This document shows, one piece after another, positions 1-10,704 of a stretch of DNA of 64,000 bases. The stretch's first letter is position 1; each line of letters opens with the position of its first letter. The notes under the pieces are model-generated. The model was given only the letters and a program-made list of their open reading frames with translations. It had not been told where the DNA came from and searched no databases. A program made the translations under genes and the position numbers. This stretch comes from Argyresthia goedartella. Taxonomy: Eukaryota > Arthropoda > Insecta > Lepidoptera > Argyresthiidae. The DNA is taken from positions 14,967,501 through 15,031,500 of the forward strand of contig OX463807.1 of NCBI GenBank assembly GCA_949825045.1. The letters are read 5' to 3'.

Positions 1-1600
1 GGTCCCTATTTACATACTCCGTCCCGTTATCCGACCTCAAAACCTTGACTTTATCACCAGTTTGTGTTTTCACTAGCTTAATAAAGTTTTTAGTGTATTC
101 ACTCACCTCGCTCTTACGCTTCAGGAAGTACACGAACACCTTCCTCGAATGATCATCCAAGAACGTCAGGATGTACCTCTTGCATCCAAGCGAATTCACC
201 GGCAACGGACCACACAAATCGGTATGGATTAAATCCAACCGTTTTGCAGCCACAGACTTCTCAGGATTGCTAGGAAAAGGAAAACGGGCTTGCTTTCCTT
301 TCAAACAAACCTCACAAGCAACATTTTTATAAGGGTCCTCCTGAAAACTAATGTCATAAGCAAGTCCCTGCCTCAAAAGCTTCATATTATGGCCGCTCAA
401 GTGACCAAGTCTTTGATGCCAAGTTGCATTGCTAATCGTTAGATTCGCCCTTAGACTGCAGGTCTGAAGTTTATATGCACCTCCTACGTCATTTGCTTTA
501 ATCAAAACATCGCTCAAATTTGAAATTGTACAACCCTTAGTATCAAAAATTACAGTACAGCCGTTCTTAATCAATTGGGAAACAGATATAAGATTCACAG
601 ACAGCTTAGGTATAAACAACACGTCAGTCAAAGTCGCGTCATCCGACAACACAACGTTACCTATACCTGTACACTGAAGTTTCTCTCCACTAGCAATGGT
701 GACGAAACCACCACGCGATTTAAAGTCTGTCAGCAAATTGCGCCTGCCAGTCATGCAATTTGTCGCACCTGAGTCTATGTACCACGAAGATTCCGAGCCC
801 GTACTAGTACTGAATGCTGTCAACACAAAGTTTCCTGAAGAACTCTTCTCGTTCCGACAGTCTTTCTTCAGATGTCCTTTCTGCTTGCATTTCCAGCACC
901 ACGGTTCTCTCTTTCGATCAGAACTATCCTTCGCTTTTGCTTCTCCCTTGTGCTGCTGCGCTTTTCTCGTCCAGGAGTCACTCGTAGTAGCGCCTTTTCT
1001 GGTAGAATATAAGCACTCACTCGAATCTCCACGAGTAGTCCAACGTTGATCCTGTAGCAGTTTGGATTTGACTAGATCAGATGTGATGGCAGCTCCCGAA
1101 TAATCTAGTGCCATGATCATGGGCTCATACTCTGTCGGTAAACCTTTGAGCATCAGCGCACCAAGAAACTCGTCGTCAACAGGCTTGTTCATGTTCGCCA
1201 ATTGCTGTGCTAATGACAAAACTTCATTGACGTAAGCTTCCATGTTCGCGAAGTTTTCAAATTTGACAGCGCATAAGTTCTGGAGAGTTCTTACTCTTGA
1301 ACCGAGTCCCTTATCATCATAAGCACGTTCCAGTGAATTCCAGGCTTCTTTTGCCGTCTCCGCCGACATTAAATGAGAAAAACATGACTTTTCGACGGCC
1401 AAGCAAATTTTAGATTTAGCTATTTCATCACGTCGATTTCTCACCTCGGACGTTGTTTTATCATCCGCACCGTAACCACTGATAAAGATCCATAAATTGT
1501 CGTGAATCAATGCATTTTTCATAACAAATTTCCATTCGACGTAATTTTCCCGTCCACGTAATTTTTCATGTGAAAAATTTTGATTCTTACTTTCCGACAT
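1..1600 (-). CDS. Ty1/copia gag-pol polyprotein, 5' part (runs off left edge)
   Basis: Retrotransposon polyprotein: gag packages the RNA, then protease, integrase and reverse transcriptase are released from the same chain. The frame starts at the ATG at 1600 (MSESKNQNF) and stays open for about 533 codons to the window edge; I followed it codon by codon from 1600 to about 280 without a stop. Seen in order: a gag domain (YVEWKFVMKNAL, later AWNSLERAY), one CCHC knuckle (CWKCKQKGHLKKDC, about 840-900), the protease motif YIDSGATNCM (about 745-780), the integrase HHCC zinc site (WHQRLGHLSGHN, then CEVCLKGKQ) and, at the edge, the integrase core motif VLRSDNGTEYV. RT and RNase H lie outside the window. 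The LTR and primer site just upstream agree with this start. No damage seen in the visible half, so the copy may be young; its far LTR cannot be checked. Confidence 0.93.
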   Translation of the reverse strand, partial: MSESKNQNFSHEKLRGRENYVEWKFVMKNALIHDNLWIFISGYGADDKTTSEVRNRRDEIAKSKICLAVEKSCFSHLMSAETAKEAWNSLERAYDDKGLGSRVRTLQNLCAVKFENFANMEAYVNEVLSLAQQLANMNKPVDDEFLGALMLKGLPTEYEPMIMALDYSGAAITSDLVKSKLLQDQRWTTRGDSSECLYSTRKGATTSDSWTRKAQQHKGEAKAKDSSDRKREPWCWKCKQKGHLKKDCRNEKSSSGNFVLTAFSTSTGSESSWYIDSGATNCMTGRRNLLTDFKSRGGFVTIASGEKLQCTGIGNVVLSDDATLTDVLFIPKLSVNLISVSQLIKNGCTVIFDTKGCTISNLSDVLIKANDVGGAYKLQTCSLRANLTISNATWHQRLGHLSGHNMKLLRQGLAYDISFQEDPYKNVACEVCLKGKQARFPFPSNPEKSVAAKRLDLIHTDLCGPLPVNSLGCKRYILTFLDDHSRKVFVYFLKRKSEVSEYTKNFIKLVKTQTGDKVKVLRSDNGTEYVNRD

Positions 1601-1624
1601 ATTTATTACAACGTTATACTATTT

Positions 1625-1640
1625 CTGCGGAACCATAACC
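1625..1640 (-). promoter_or_regulatory. Copia primer-binding site
   Basis: On the minus strand this reads GGTTATGGTTCCGCAG, three bases after the LTR end. It resembles the GGTTATGGGCCCAG primer site of Drosophila copia, which pairs with an internal half of initiator tRNA-Met. The match is imperfect, so the tRNA identity is inference. Confidence 0.6.
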
Positions 1641-1643
1641 TAA

Positions 1644-1808
1644 TGTATTTGATAATTAAACCACATATTTGTAAAAATATAACCCAGAGTTTATTCAGCA
1701 CATAGGATGAAGAATACGACATTCACAAGAGTGACAATGACAGTTAAGTCATAACACTACGAAGTTGGCCAGGATTAAAGCAAGGAGGCTACAATAAAAC
1801 CTCCAACA
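1644..1808 (-). repeat. 5' LTR of the copia element (about 165 bp)
   Basis: Read on the minus strand the segment starts TGTTGGAGG and ends AAATACA, giving canonical TG...CA ends, and lies between LINE sequence and the copia primer site. It holds a polyadenylation-like AATAAA (in GCTGAATAAACTC). The partner 3' LTR is outside the window, so the boundaries rest on the ends and the primer site alone. Confidence 0.75.
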
Positions 1809-2954
1809 CCAACTCTCCTCCTACCTTTCATCAAACACACTTCTCAATCCTTTCCAATCTGGGTTCAGACCAGGCCATAGTAATACCACAGCACTCTTAA
1901 AAGTCAGCGATGACATACAGCTAGCCATGGATCAGAAGTTGGTCACGGTCCTAGCCCTGCTTAACTTCAGCAATGCCTTTAACTGCGTTGATTTTGACAT
2001 ACTGGTCGCTATATTGAGCTCTCTGAATGTCTCCGTCCATGCTGCTAACTGGTTCCATTCATACCTGAGAGGTCGTCAGCAACGCATTAAATCTGAAGAG
2101 ACCGAAACTCAATGGTGTGATCTTTCCTCAGGAGTGCCTCAAGGTGGTATTCTCTCTCCTCTTCTATTTTCAGTCTTCATCAACTCTATCTCCGACGTTA
2201 TCTCTTCTTCGTATCATTTGTACGCAGATGATCTCCAAATTTATCGCCACTTTTGCCGTGGCTTCAAGCTTCAACCGTGGAGGCACTGAATGCTGACCTC
2301 GAGAATGTGAAAGACTGGGACTTATCATACGGGCTGTTGGTAAACCTGACCAAATCACAAGCCATGCTTTTAGGAATCAGGCACACGCTTTCCTTGATAC
2401 AAAAACTTATTGTCCCCGTGTCGTACAATGGCATCACAATAGAGTATACAGATCAGGCGAAAAACCTTGGGGTTATTTTTGACAACCTGCTGTCTTGGTC
2501 TCCACATGTCAGCGAGGTCAGCAGACGGGTCTTTGCGTCTTTTCACTCCCTCAGGCGTTTGCAGTACTTCTTGCCACGGCAGACCAAAAATCGGTTTATC
2601 TTTGGGTTGCGCAAATTTGACCATGTTTATCAATATCGCAAAGAGTTCGGTTGGCTTCCAATTCGTCGTCGCCGAGACACTCATATTCTCTCTTATCTTT
2701 TCAATATATAGAAAAATCTGCGCTATCCCAGCTACCTTCGAGACCGCTTTGAGTATCTCTTTTCAGATCGGCACCGGAGATCCCACACGGTCTCACTCTT
2801 AGCCACTCCAAGGCATAGCACCTCGGCATATGAGCATTCATTCAGGCTGCAGGCGGTTCGAATGTGGAACGCACTACCTAGCAATAAAAGAGACTGTCCC
2901 TCTCTTGTCTCTTTCAAAAACAGGGTAAAAGAGCACTTCCTTTCTCTTTCGTGA
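1809..2954 (+). pseudogene. LINE reverse transcriptase remnant (Jockey/CR1-like), truncated
   Basis: Reverse transcriptase of a non-LTR retrotransposon. Visible are a finger motif (QSGFRPGHSNTTALL, about 1857-1900), SNAFNCVDFDIL (normally KAFDxVDHxxL), the SGVPQGGILSPLLFSVFIN motif and the catalytic YADD (about 2221-2232), followed by a thumb (NLGVIFDNLLSWSPHV) and the C-terminal domain ending HFLSLS then TGA at 2952-2954. It is broken: a frameshift lies just after YADD (about 2240-2260), a block of roughly 40 residues is missing around 2585-2600, and another shift follows about 2711. The 5' part is cut off by the copia insertion at 1808. Confidence 0.88.
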
Positions 2955-3104
2955 GAGTTATATATAGTATGTATATCATTGTAATATATAAACTATATTT
3001 GTAGGTATATGGATGTATTGTATTTAGTAGTCTGGTATGTAAGTATTTAATTTTCCGTATTTTATATTATATATGTATTTAAGTATAGATTAGATATTAG
3101 ATAT
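2955..3104 (+). repeat. LINE 3' UTR, left half
   Basis: AT-rich sequence following the LINE stop codon. It continues at 10016 on the other side of the long-LTR gypsy element, which is flanked by ATAT on both sides (3101-3104 and 10016-10019), so the two halves were once contiguous. Confidence 0.75.
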
Positions 3105-5334
3105 TGTAACGGCATTAAAGGCTAAGGTCGAGCCGCCGCTATCAGTATCTATGATCGTCTATTCTACCTACCCCAGAAAGAGATGTCCCGATTCAGCTGT
3201 AAAATTTGTAAGTTAAGAATGATAAGTCCGAATTTCTTGTTCTTTGAGAAGCTCGTTAGGCGTACAATAGTCGAACGTGGAGATTGATTCAGGAAGTTAC
3301 AGTTTCAAGTTAGACAGAGAAAGCATATATGTCCGCAAGCCGGTATTTCGCATCTGTTAGCGGTGTATTGCGCCAGATCGATCGCTGTTGTATTTTGTGT
3401 GATGGTACCATTTATTTTTTGTATATATGGGCGCTTGGAACTTCTTTTAGTGGTCGACCACAATTTATAATATTTGTTTGGGATATCGTATAGATATCCG
3501 TCGTAGTTTTACGACGTGAGTACTCAATGATATTTCATGTGCTCGCTATTAGCGGCTTGTGGTGGTTCCAAATATATAATTAGTTCACGGCAATAACGAT
3601 CCGAAAAGACTGGTTTACACAATTGCGATTTGATTTTCCGAGATGGGTTTGAACTAGCGGTTACCTCAAAAGGTCCGTAACGTTTTGAAACCTTCAACTC
3701 TGCGCAATTTGAGCTGGATGTTATCGAAACGTAGTCATTAGCGCTTTACGAGATCTAACCCTCACCATAGCGAAGTGCATAGTTCAGTAAATACCGAACT
3801 ATGAATTCCACTGACCTCAGCACGTCCTCAGCCAAGCAAATTCATAAATATTTGACTCTGCCTACACATTAGACCTCCAGTGAAATTTACATTTAATTTA
3901 AAGATGCAACTTGAATCCAAACTGACCCAAGGCAAGGCAAAACAATCTACCCGGTCCTAAACAATGAACTTTAGACTGTAATTTGATCTCTTCGCGCGTC
4001 CCCGACAACACTCAAATGTCAAAATATCAACAGGATAGGTTATCTGTGTTGACACCGGTTTAAATTTGTTCTGAATTTGTTATTTCCATCCGCGGAACCT
4101 CATCGATCAAACAGTCTCCCTATGCCCTGCCAACCTAGGTTTAGCCGCAACTAAACTCCTGTCTAGCCTAGTCTAAAATCCTAGTGTTATACCATGTCCA
4201 TTATCGACACCACTCGAAAATGGTTGAGTTTGATTTGAATGTGCTTGTATGTTTAATGACTGTTTGTATGGGAATTTCAAAACTCGCTACTCGAAAGGAA
4301 TGAGGAGAGGATTAGCCCGCGAATATCCTAAGAGCCAATCCAGGAACCCTATGGTGAAGGAAAAAGGAATTTAGGGTCGCTCCAAGCCCAGACTCAGACT
4401 CAGATCAGTTACCTACAAGTTCTTATCTAACGACCCAAGGATAGTTTTGGAATTTGGGGTAGGTTGATATAAAGGATAGGAACCGAGGTATATCTCGGCG
4501 CTTCAGACACTCACGAAAAACCACTGAAACTTCGCAATCACAATTCGTCCAGTTCCGACGCGTAAAACGGCAGACCAAACTGTTTAGAATTTGTTGAAAG
4601 ACGACTTTCACAGTAGCTAGACGTTCAGACTGAAATGCTCTCCCTTCCCCCGCAATCGTATTTATAGTCCCCACATGTCTGAAAAAAAATGGCGTCCTTT
4701 GCGAACACGCTCTGCCCAAGCGAAGCTTCTTATCACTAACTACACAGGGTCTAATTTCAACCATGCCATGCAGATCCGCCGTTCTACAAATTGTGTGTAC
4801 GCATATTCACTATGATCAACCGTAGGTTATCACTCAAGTCATTCGTTATGGCCGATACGCAAAATCTGTTGATCGCTAACCATAAAAGCTTGTTGCGATT
4901 AATTTAAGGCTTCCCGACCGCTAGCGCGCTAGACAAAGACCACTAGAATGATATTCAGACTCGTGATGTCAAACTCGCCATATCATACCAACCAAACGCA
5001 ATTGTATATTTGCAGTCAACATAATAGCTTTCTCCGTATCGTTCCATAATAACCTTCCATTATTTAGGTATTCATAATTTATTCAGCGCGCAGCCAAATC
5101 GGCTCTGATCCCTACACATCTCGCAGGAATGCGACAAAAAAACCAGACCTGAACTCTGTTCCTGGAACCATCCCACGCGCTGGGCACATTGTTTTTTGCT
5201 ATCTTACCCTGAGCTACTCAAAACCCCAAACGTTATATGAACCGATTCTCGTATTCAAAACAGCGCGGCGATGGGCTAGCCCTCTATCACGCAAAATGAA
5301 GTATCAAATGTACTGACTCTCGTGTACCATTACA
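3105..5334 (-). repeat. 3' LTR of the long-LTR gypsy element (2230 bp)
   Basis: Nearly identical to 7787-10015 across its whole length, with TG...CA ends and TGTAA/TTACA terminal inverted bases. Minus-strand frames of about 100 codons at 4423-4764 and 9087-9389 differ in frame between the copies because of a one-base indel, so I do not call a gene there. Unusually long for an insect gypsy LTR. Confidence 0.92.
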
Positions 5335-5347
5335 GCCCCCTCCCAGA
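5335..5347 (-). promoter_or_regulatory. Polypurine tract of the long-LTR gypsy element
   Basis: The minus strand reads TCTGGGAGGGGGC immediately before the 3' LTR, the expected position and composition for the plus-strand primer of an LTR retrotransposon. Confidence 0.75.
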
Positions 5348-5705
5348 CCTTGAGACACTGTTTATCTCAGTTAAACATGGCGCAAGGATCTCATTACCAC
5401 TATGCTACCCATGCTTTGTCCATATCTACTCTATATGTACGGACATCTCAAATCATGTACACAGACCGATGAATCTGTCAATTATGTATATAATATTTAC
5501 ACAACTCGATTGACCTCTCTCCTGTCTTATCTTATTTATCTATCTAACTATACAACCTCGCTTACCCGCAACTTATCCTAATTCGTATTACTATATATAT
5601 ACAATTTTTTTTTTCCTTTCTAAACCATGCAAGATCCTTAAATCTACAAAGTAGTTACTCAAATGTACAGCTTACAGCTTAATTATATAACTTTTATACA
5701 CTATC

Positions 5706-6325
5706 TTATTTATCTACGCCCTTATTCGTCCTCACATAATACCTGGCTATATTTATAGTATTGTAGTTACCCAATATCTCATTTGAAACCGGATCTACTA
5801 AAGTATAACAGTTCGGAAATACCACTGCCGAAATAACATAAGGCCCTTTATACAACAATGAAAATTTCCGCATGATTTTATGTTCTTTATTCGAACGCAC
5901 AAAAGTCTTAAGTTTCACATAATCACCTATACGATAGACTTCTAACTTACGCCGTTTGTCTGCCTGTCGCTTACGTCGTTCACTAGAACTTTTAGAGTTT
6001 TTTATCGCTACATTCCGCACCTGTTCCGTATCTCGCACACTATGACCTAATAACCATTCATTGCCTAATTCCTTGTCAATAGTTAACGGTTCCCGCCTGC
6101 CAAACGCTAACTCGTTAGGCGCAAAGCCTGTGCTTGTGTGTTTGATATTATTGTAGCAATTTTGAATGTCCGGTAACACGTCGACCCAACTACGATTACT
6201 TCCGCCGCAATAAGTTCTAATTAGTCGACCTAGCTCGCGATTCACTCTTTCTACGCTATTAGAATTTGGACAATACACCGACGTATGAGTGACCCGAATC
6301 CCTAGCTGTTTGAGACGAAATTCCA
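5706..6325 (-). pseudogene. Gypsy integrase, C-terminal part
   Basis: Integrase inserts retrotransposon cDNA into the genome. The minus-strand frame reads LEFRLKQLGIRVTHTSVYC, then PNSNSVERVNRELGRLIRTY, which covers the conserved N and E positions of the integrase core (the E of VERVNREL corresponds to the third catalytic acid), then a C-terminal domain with YRIGDYVKLKTFVRSN and a chromodomain-like FSLLYKGPYVISAVV. It ends near 5706 beside the polypurine tract. Sequence upstream of about 6325 belongs to the inserted LINE, so the zinc domain and first two catalytic acids are gone. Confidence 0.88.
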
Positions 6326-7228
6326 ACAGCACGTTAGAATTGGTAAATGATACGAAGTTTCTTGGAATAACCATTGATACCAAATTGCAGTGGGGACCCC
6401 ACATAGATAAATTGGCTGGTAAATTAAGTTCTGCGGCTTACGCTGTTAGGAACATCAGACAAAGCACGGATGTGGCTACATCTAGGCTAGTATATTTTAG
6501 TTACTTTCATAGTGTGATGTCCTATGGTATCTTGTTGTGGGGGAAAGCAGCGGATATTCAAACTATTTTTATTTTACAGAAAAGAGCTATTCGAGCAATT
6601 TATAATTTAAAAGGAACAGACTCCTTAAGAGAGCTTTTTAAAGAAATTCACATACTAACAGTAGCTAGTCAATTTATTTTTTAAAATATAATGTATGTAC
6701 GCAAGAACCTTAAAACATTTTCCAAACTTAGCGACAGCTGTAATGTTAACCTAAGAAATAATCACAGACTATGTGCGCCCCGTTTTAGACTCGCGAAGGT
6801 TAGCAATTCTTTCAAGGGTCAGTGCATTTTCTACTACAATAAGATACCTCTGGAGATTTTGAAATTGCCATTTGAGCAATTTAAAAAGCATGTTAAAGCG
6901 ACTTTGTCGAAAAAGGGATATTACAATGTTCAAGATTACTTAAATTACAGGACTGTATGGGGTTAATCTGGCTCAACACAGACCTTGCTGTTAATAATTT
7001 TGTAATTATTTATTCCTGCTTATTAATCATAACAATTAAATTTTTCATATTTGTATTAGTTAAGCACAACCTATTTTTAAAAGAGATCTAAAAATTAATC
7101 TGTAGGAGTTTCTACGCCCTTCTTCTCCCACAGTGGTCCAATGTAGAGAAGAGGCAAAAAATGACGTTTGCTAAGTATATGTAAATATCTACAGTAATAA
7201 AGTACTTTGACTATTGACTATTGACTAT
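6326..7228 (+). mobile_element. 5'-truncated LINE inside the gypsy element (CR1/Jockey group)
   Basis: Plus-strand translation gives the RT thumb and C-terminal end of a non-LTR element: LVNDTKFLGITIDTKLQWGP, SYGILLWGKAADIQ and LQKRAIRAIYNLKGTDSL, a stop, then IMYVRKNLKTFSKLSDSCNV to LNYRTVWG (stop about 6964). The same protein ends are found at 33960-34530, so this is one family. The element is cut at its 5' end in the RT domain, and its 3' end carries AATAAAGTACTT followed by three TTGACTA units (about 7207-7228), a tandem-repeat tail rather than poly(A). It separates the gypsy RT and integrase pieces. Confidence 0.85.
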
Positions 7229-7640
7229 AATTTAAGTGCTTCAATTTTGTCCGGGTCCATTTGCAAACCTCGTGTAGACAAAATATACCCCAATAACTTG
7301 ACCTTTTTTTGTGCGAACTCGGATTTTTTTAGTTTGCATGTGAAGCCCGCGTCTTTCAATTTACTCAGAACCGTGTCCACTTGAGACAAATGCTGATCGA
7401 AGTCACCCTCAGTTAAAATCGCCAAATCGTCAACAAAATTTAAACAATATGACCTAACCTCTGGCCCTAAAATTTAGTCCATCGCCCTCGAAAATGAACC
7501 CACACTGGATTTCAACCCCTGAGGTAAAACGTTGTAAACATAACTTCTGCCTTGATATACAAAACCCGTGTATCGTTTAGATTCGTCTGATAATGGTATA
7601 GAAAAATACGCATCTTTGATATCAATAATCGCTATTTAAT
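7225..7640 (-). pseudogene. Gypsy reverse transcriptase fragment
   Basis: Minus-strand reading gives IIDIKDAYFSIPLSDESKRY, GFVYQGRSYVYNVLPQGLKS, SVGSFSRAMD, a stop codon (about 7473), then ILGPEVRSYCLNFVDDLAIL, where FVDD is the catalytic box, and LLGYILSTRGLQMDPDKIEA. These are RT palm motifs of Ty3/gypsy elements. The fragment starts at a small duplicated GCGATTATT (7623-7650), a likely deletion scar, and is only 120 bp from the primer site, so gag and protease have been deleted. Confidence 0.9.
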
Positions 7641-7761
7641 AATCGCTTATTACTTACAAATTGAACTGTTTAAAATCGTTTCTACGTTGTGTTATTTTTA
7701 AAAGTAACGCGTTAGACCTTGATTCTTTTAGAATATCTAGGTATCAGACTATCTAGGATAT

Positions 7762-7779
7762 CCTTCGGTCACAGCACCA
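7762..7779 (-). promoter_or_regulatory. Primer-binding site of the long-LTR gypsy element
   Basis: Read on the minus strand, TGGTGCTGTGACCGAAGG begins seven bases after the CGTTACA end of the 5' LTR. TGG at this place pairs with a tRNA CCA end; which tRNA is used cannot be told from this window. Confidence 0.7.
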
Positions 7780-7786
7780 GAAAATC

Positions 7787-10015
7787 TGTAACGGCACTAA
7801 AGGCTAAGGTCGAGCCGCCGCTATCAGTATCTATGATCGTCTATTCTACCTACCCCAGAAAGAGATGTCCCGATTCAGCTGTAAAATTTGTAAGTTAAGA
7901 ATGATAAGTCCGAATTTCTTGTTCTTTGAGAAGCTCGTTAGGCGTACAATAGTCGAACGTGGAGATTGATTCAGGAAGTTACAGTTTCAAGTTAGACAGA
8001 GAAAGCATATATGTCCGCAAGCCGGTATTTCGCATCTGTTAGCGGTGTATTGCGCCAGATCAATCGCTGTTGTATTTTGTGTGATGGTACCATTTATTTT
8101 TTGTATATATGGGCGCTTGGAACTTCTTTTAGTGGTCGACCACAATTTATAATATTTGTTTGGGATATCGTATAGATATCCGTCGTAGTTTTACGACGTG
8201 AGTACTCAATGATATTTCATGTGCTCGCTATTAGCGGCTTATGGTGGTTCCAATTATATAATTAGTTCACGGCAATAACGATCCGAAAAGACCGGTTTAC
8301 ACAATTGCGATTTGATTTTCCGAGATGGGTTTGAACTAGCGGTTACCTCAAAAGGTCCGTAACGTTTTGCAACCTTCAACTCTGCGCAATTTGAGCTGGA
8401 TGTTATCGAAACGTAGTCATTAGCGCTTTAGGAGATCTAACCCTCACCATAGCGAAGTGCATAGTTCGGTAAATACCGAACTATGAATTGCACTGACCTC
8501 AGCACGTCCTCAGCCAAGCAAAATCATAAATATTTGACTCAGCCTACACATTAGACCTCCAGCGAAATTTAGATTTAATTTAAAGATGCAACTTGAATCC
8601 AAACTGACCCAAGGCAAGGCAAAACAATCTACCCGGTCCTAAACAATGAACTTTAGACTGTAATTTGATCTCTTCGCGCGTCCCCGACAACACTCAAATG
8701 TCAAAATATCAACAGGATAGGTTATCTGTGTTGACACCGGTTTAATTTTGTTCTGAATTTGTTATTTCCATCCGCGGAACCTCATCGATCAAACAGTCTC
8801 CCTATGCCCTGCCAACCTAGGTTTAGCCGCAACTAAACTCCTGTCTAGCCTAGTCTAAAATCCTAGTGTTATACCATGTCCATTATCGACACCACTCGAA
8901 AATGGTTGAGTTTGATTTGAATGTGCTTGTATGTTTAATGACTGTGTGTGTGGGAATTTCAAAACTCGCTACTCGAAAGGAATGAGGAGAGGATTAGCCC
9001 GCGAATATCCTAAGAGCCAATCCAGGAACCCTATGGTGAAGGAAAAAGGAATTTAGGGTCACTCCAAGCCCAGACTCAGACTCAGATCAGTTACCTACAA
9101 GTTCTAATCTAAAGACCCAAGGATAGTTTTGGAATTTGGGGTAGGTTGATATAAAGGATAGGAACCGAGGTATATCTCGGCGCTTCAGACACTCACGAAA
9201 AACCACTGAAACTTCGCAATCACAATTCGTCCAGTTCCCACGCGTAAAACGGCAGACCAAACTGTTTAGAATTTGTTGAAAGACGACTGTCACAGTAGCT
9301 AGACGCTCAGACTGAATGCTCTCCCTTCCCCCGCAATCGTATTTATAGTCCCCATATGTCTGAAAAAAAATGGCGTCCTTTGCGAACACGCTCTGCCCAA
9401 GCGAAGTTTCTTGTCACTAACTACACAGGGTCTAATTTCAACCATGCCATGCAGATCCGCCGTTCTACAAATTGTGTGTACGCATATTCACTATGATCAA
9501 CCGTAGGTTATCACTCAAGTCATTCGGTATGGCCGATACACAAAATCTGTTGATCGCTGACCATAAAAGCTTGTTGCGATTAATTTAAGCCTTCCCGACC
9601 GCTAGCGCGCTAGACAAAGACCACTAGAATGATATTCAGACTCGTGATGTCAAACTCGCCATATCATACCAACCAAACGCAATTGTATATTTGCAGTCAA
9701 CATAATAGCTTTCTCCGTATCGTTCCATAATAACCTTCCATTATTTAGGTATTCATAATTTATTCAGCGCGCAGCCAAATCGGCTCTGATCCCTACACAT
9801 CTCGCAGGAATGCGACAAAAAAACCTGACCAGAACTCTGTTCCTGGAACCATCCCACGCGCTGGGCACATTGTTTTTTGCTATCTTACCCTGAGCTACTT
9901 AAAACCCCAAACGTTATATGAAACGATTCTCGTATTCAAAACAGCGCGGTGATGGGCTAGCCCTCTATCACGCAAAATGAAGTATCAAATGTACTGACTC
10001 TCGTGTACCATTACA
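7787..10015 (-). repeat. 5' LTR of the long-LTR gypsy element (2229 bp)
   Basis: Second full copy of the 2.23-kb repeat at 3105-5334; one single-base indel (near 9317) accounts for the length difference. Ends TG...CA, followed by the target duplication ATAT at 10016-10019. Confidence 0.92.
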
Positions 10016-10190
10016 ATATTGTACACCGCCTACCCTTTAATGATACATTTCCCTTTCATGTCTTGGTTTGCTAGAAAAAATCTCTTTTTAGAGATAAGCT
10101 CGCCTTTGTACATATGATTTCTCCTAATGTAACCTTTTAAATTTAATATGTGTGTGTGCAATAAAGAATTATGAATTATGTAATACTTTG
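10016..10190 (+). repeat. LINE 3' UTR, right half
   Basis: Continues the LINE interrupted at 3104. It has a small stem (AAAAAATCTCTTTTTAGAGAT) and a polyadenylation-like ATGCAATAAAGAATTATG end. The same block, with TTTGGTTTGCTGGAAGAG and TGCAATAAAGG, recurs at 25440-25600. Confidence 0.7.
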
Positions 10191-10576
10191 TAGGGGAAGG
10201 AAGAAAAAAATTATCTTCAGGTATTGGATGTTTACATATTTGTGACGCCGCTGTTTCTGCTTCCCACGATACAGGGTATCCTAGTGTGGGGCCAAAAGAA
10301 ATATTCAAACATCTTATGTAAATATTATGTATTGTTTATATTATGATGCTGATGATTATCACATGATAATCATTCCGTTCCGACCGATTTCGGTCATGCG
10401 ACCACTTTAAGTGATCATGGCCTACACTGGGCTTTCGTGGGCTCGCATGTAGTTTATGTAGCCTATCTTCCTAGTGCAGATCCTCGCACATTGAGGGCAT
10501 TTGAGCACATTATTAAACCAATTTATTAGTCAGTATATAAAAGTTTATTACTGAGTAGGTTCAAGTTCCATTTGAG
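10191..10576. other. Unassigned non-coding stretch
   Basis: No frame of interest. Contains a short perfect palindrome ATTATCACATGATAAT (10355-10370) and a GC-richer part around 10380-10500 with paired TTCGGTCATGCGACC- and TTAAGTGATC-like words, probably part of a dispersed repeat I cannot name. Confidence 0.4.
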
Positions 10577-10640
10577 AGTTCCGTACCCGAAGGATGCCAA
10601 ACAGGACTCTATACTAAGCCTCCGCTGTCAGTTTCACACA
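10577..10640 (+). repeat. Fragment of a GGGTTCCGTA-type dispersed repeat
   Basis: GAGTTCCGTACCCGAAGG followed by CTAAGCCTCCGCTGTCAG has the word order of a dispersed repeat common in lepidopteran DNA; a longer member is at 32459-33115. Family naming is from memory and not checked. Confidence 0.45.
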
Positions 10641-10704
10641 TTGTTTCTTTACGTCTTGGATTTTCCTCAATGTGTTCTGGGCTCTGGGTCGAAAACTTCC
10701 CGTT

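Larger units (their letters stand above)
3105..10015 (-). mobile_element. Defective Ty3/gypsy element with 2.23-kb LTRs
   Basis: Two direct copies of about 2.23 kb begin TGTAACGG and end CCATTACA and flank a 2.45-kb interior holding, on the minus strand, a reverse transcriptase piece (7225-7640) and an integrase C-terminal piece (5706-6325). A purine tract abuts the left copy, a TGG-type primer site abuts the right copy, and ATAT duplications flank the whole, so this is an LTR retrotransposon read on the minus strand. gag, protease, RNase H and most of the integrase are missing. A 0.9-kb LINE sits between the RT and integrase pieces. By eye I count about 35 differences between the LTRs (about 1.6 percent). 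Confidence 0.9.

Noticed and set aside
4423..4764. 113-codon minus frame in the long gypsy LTR
   Set aside because: The second LTR has the same DNA with a one-base indel that changes the N-terminus, and nothing resembles a known domain.
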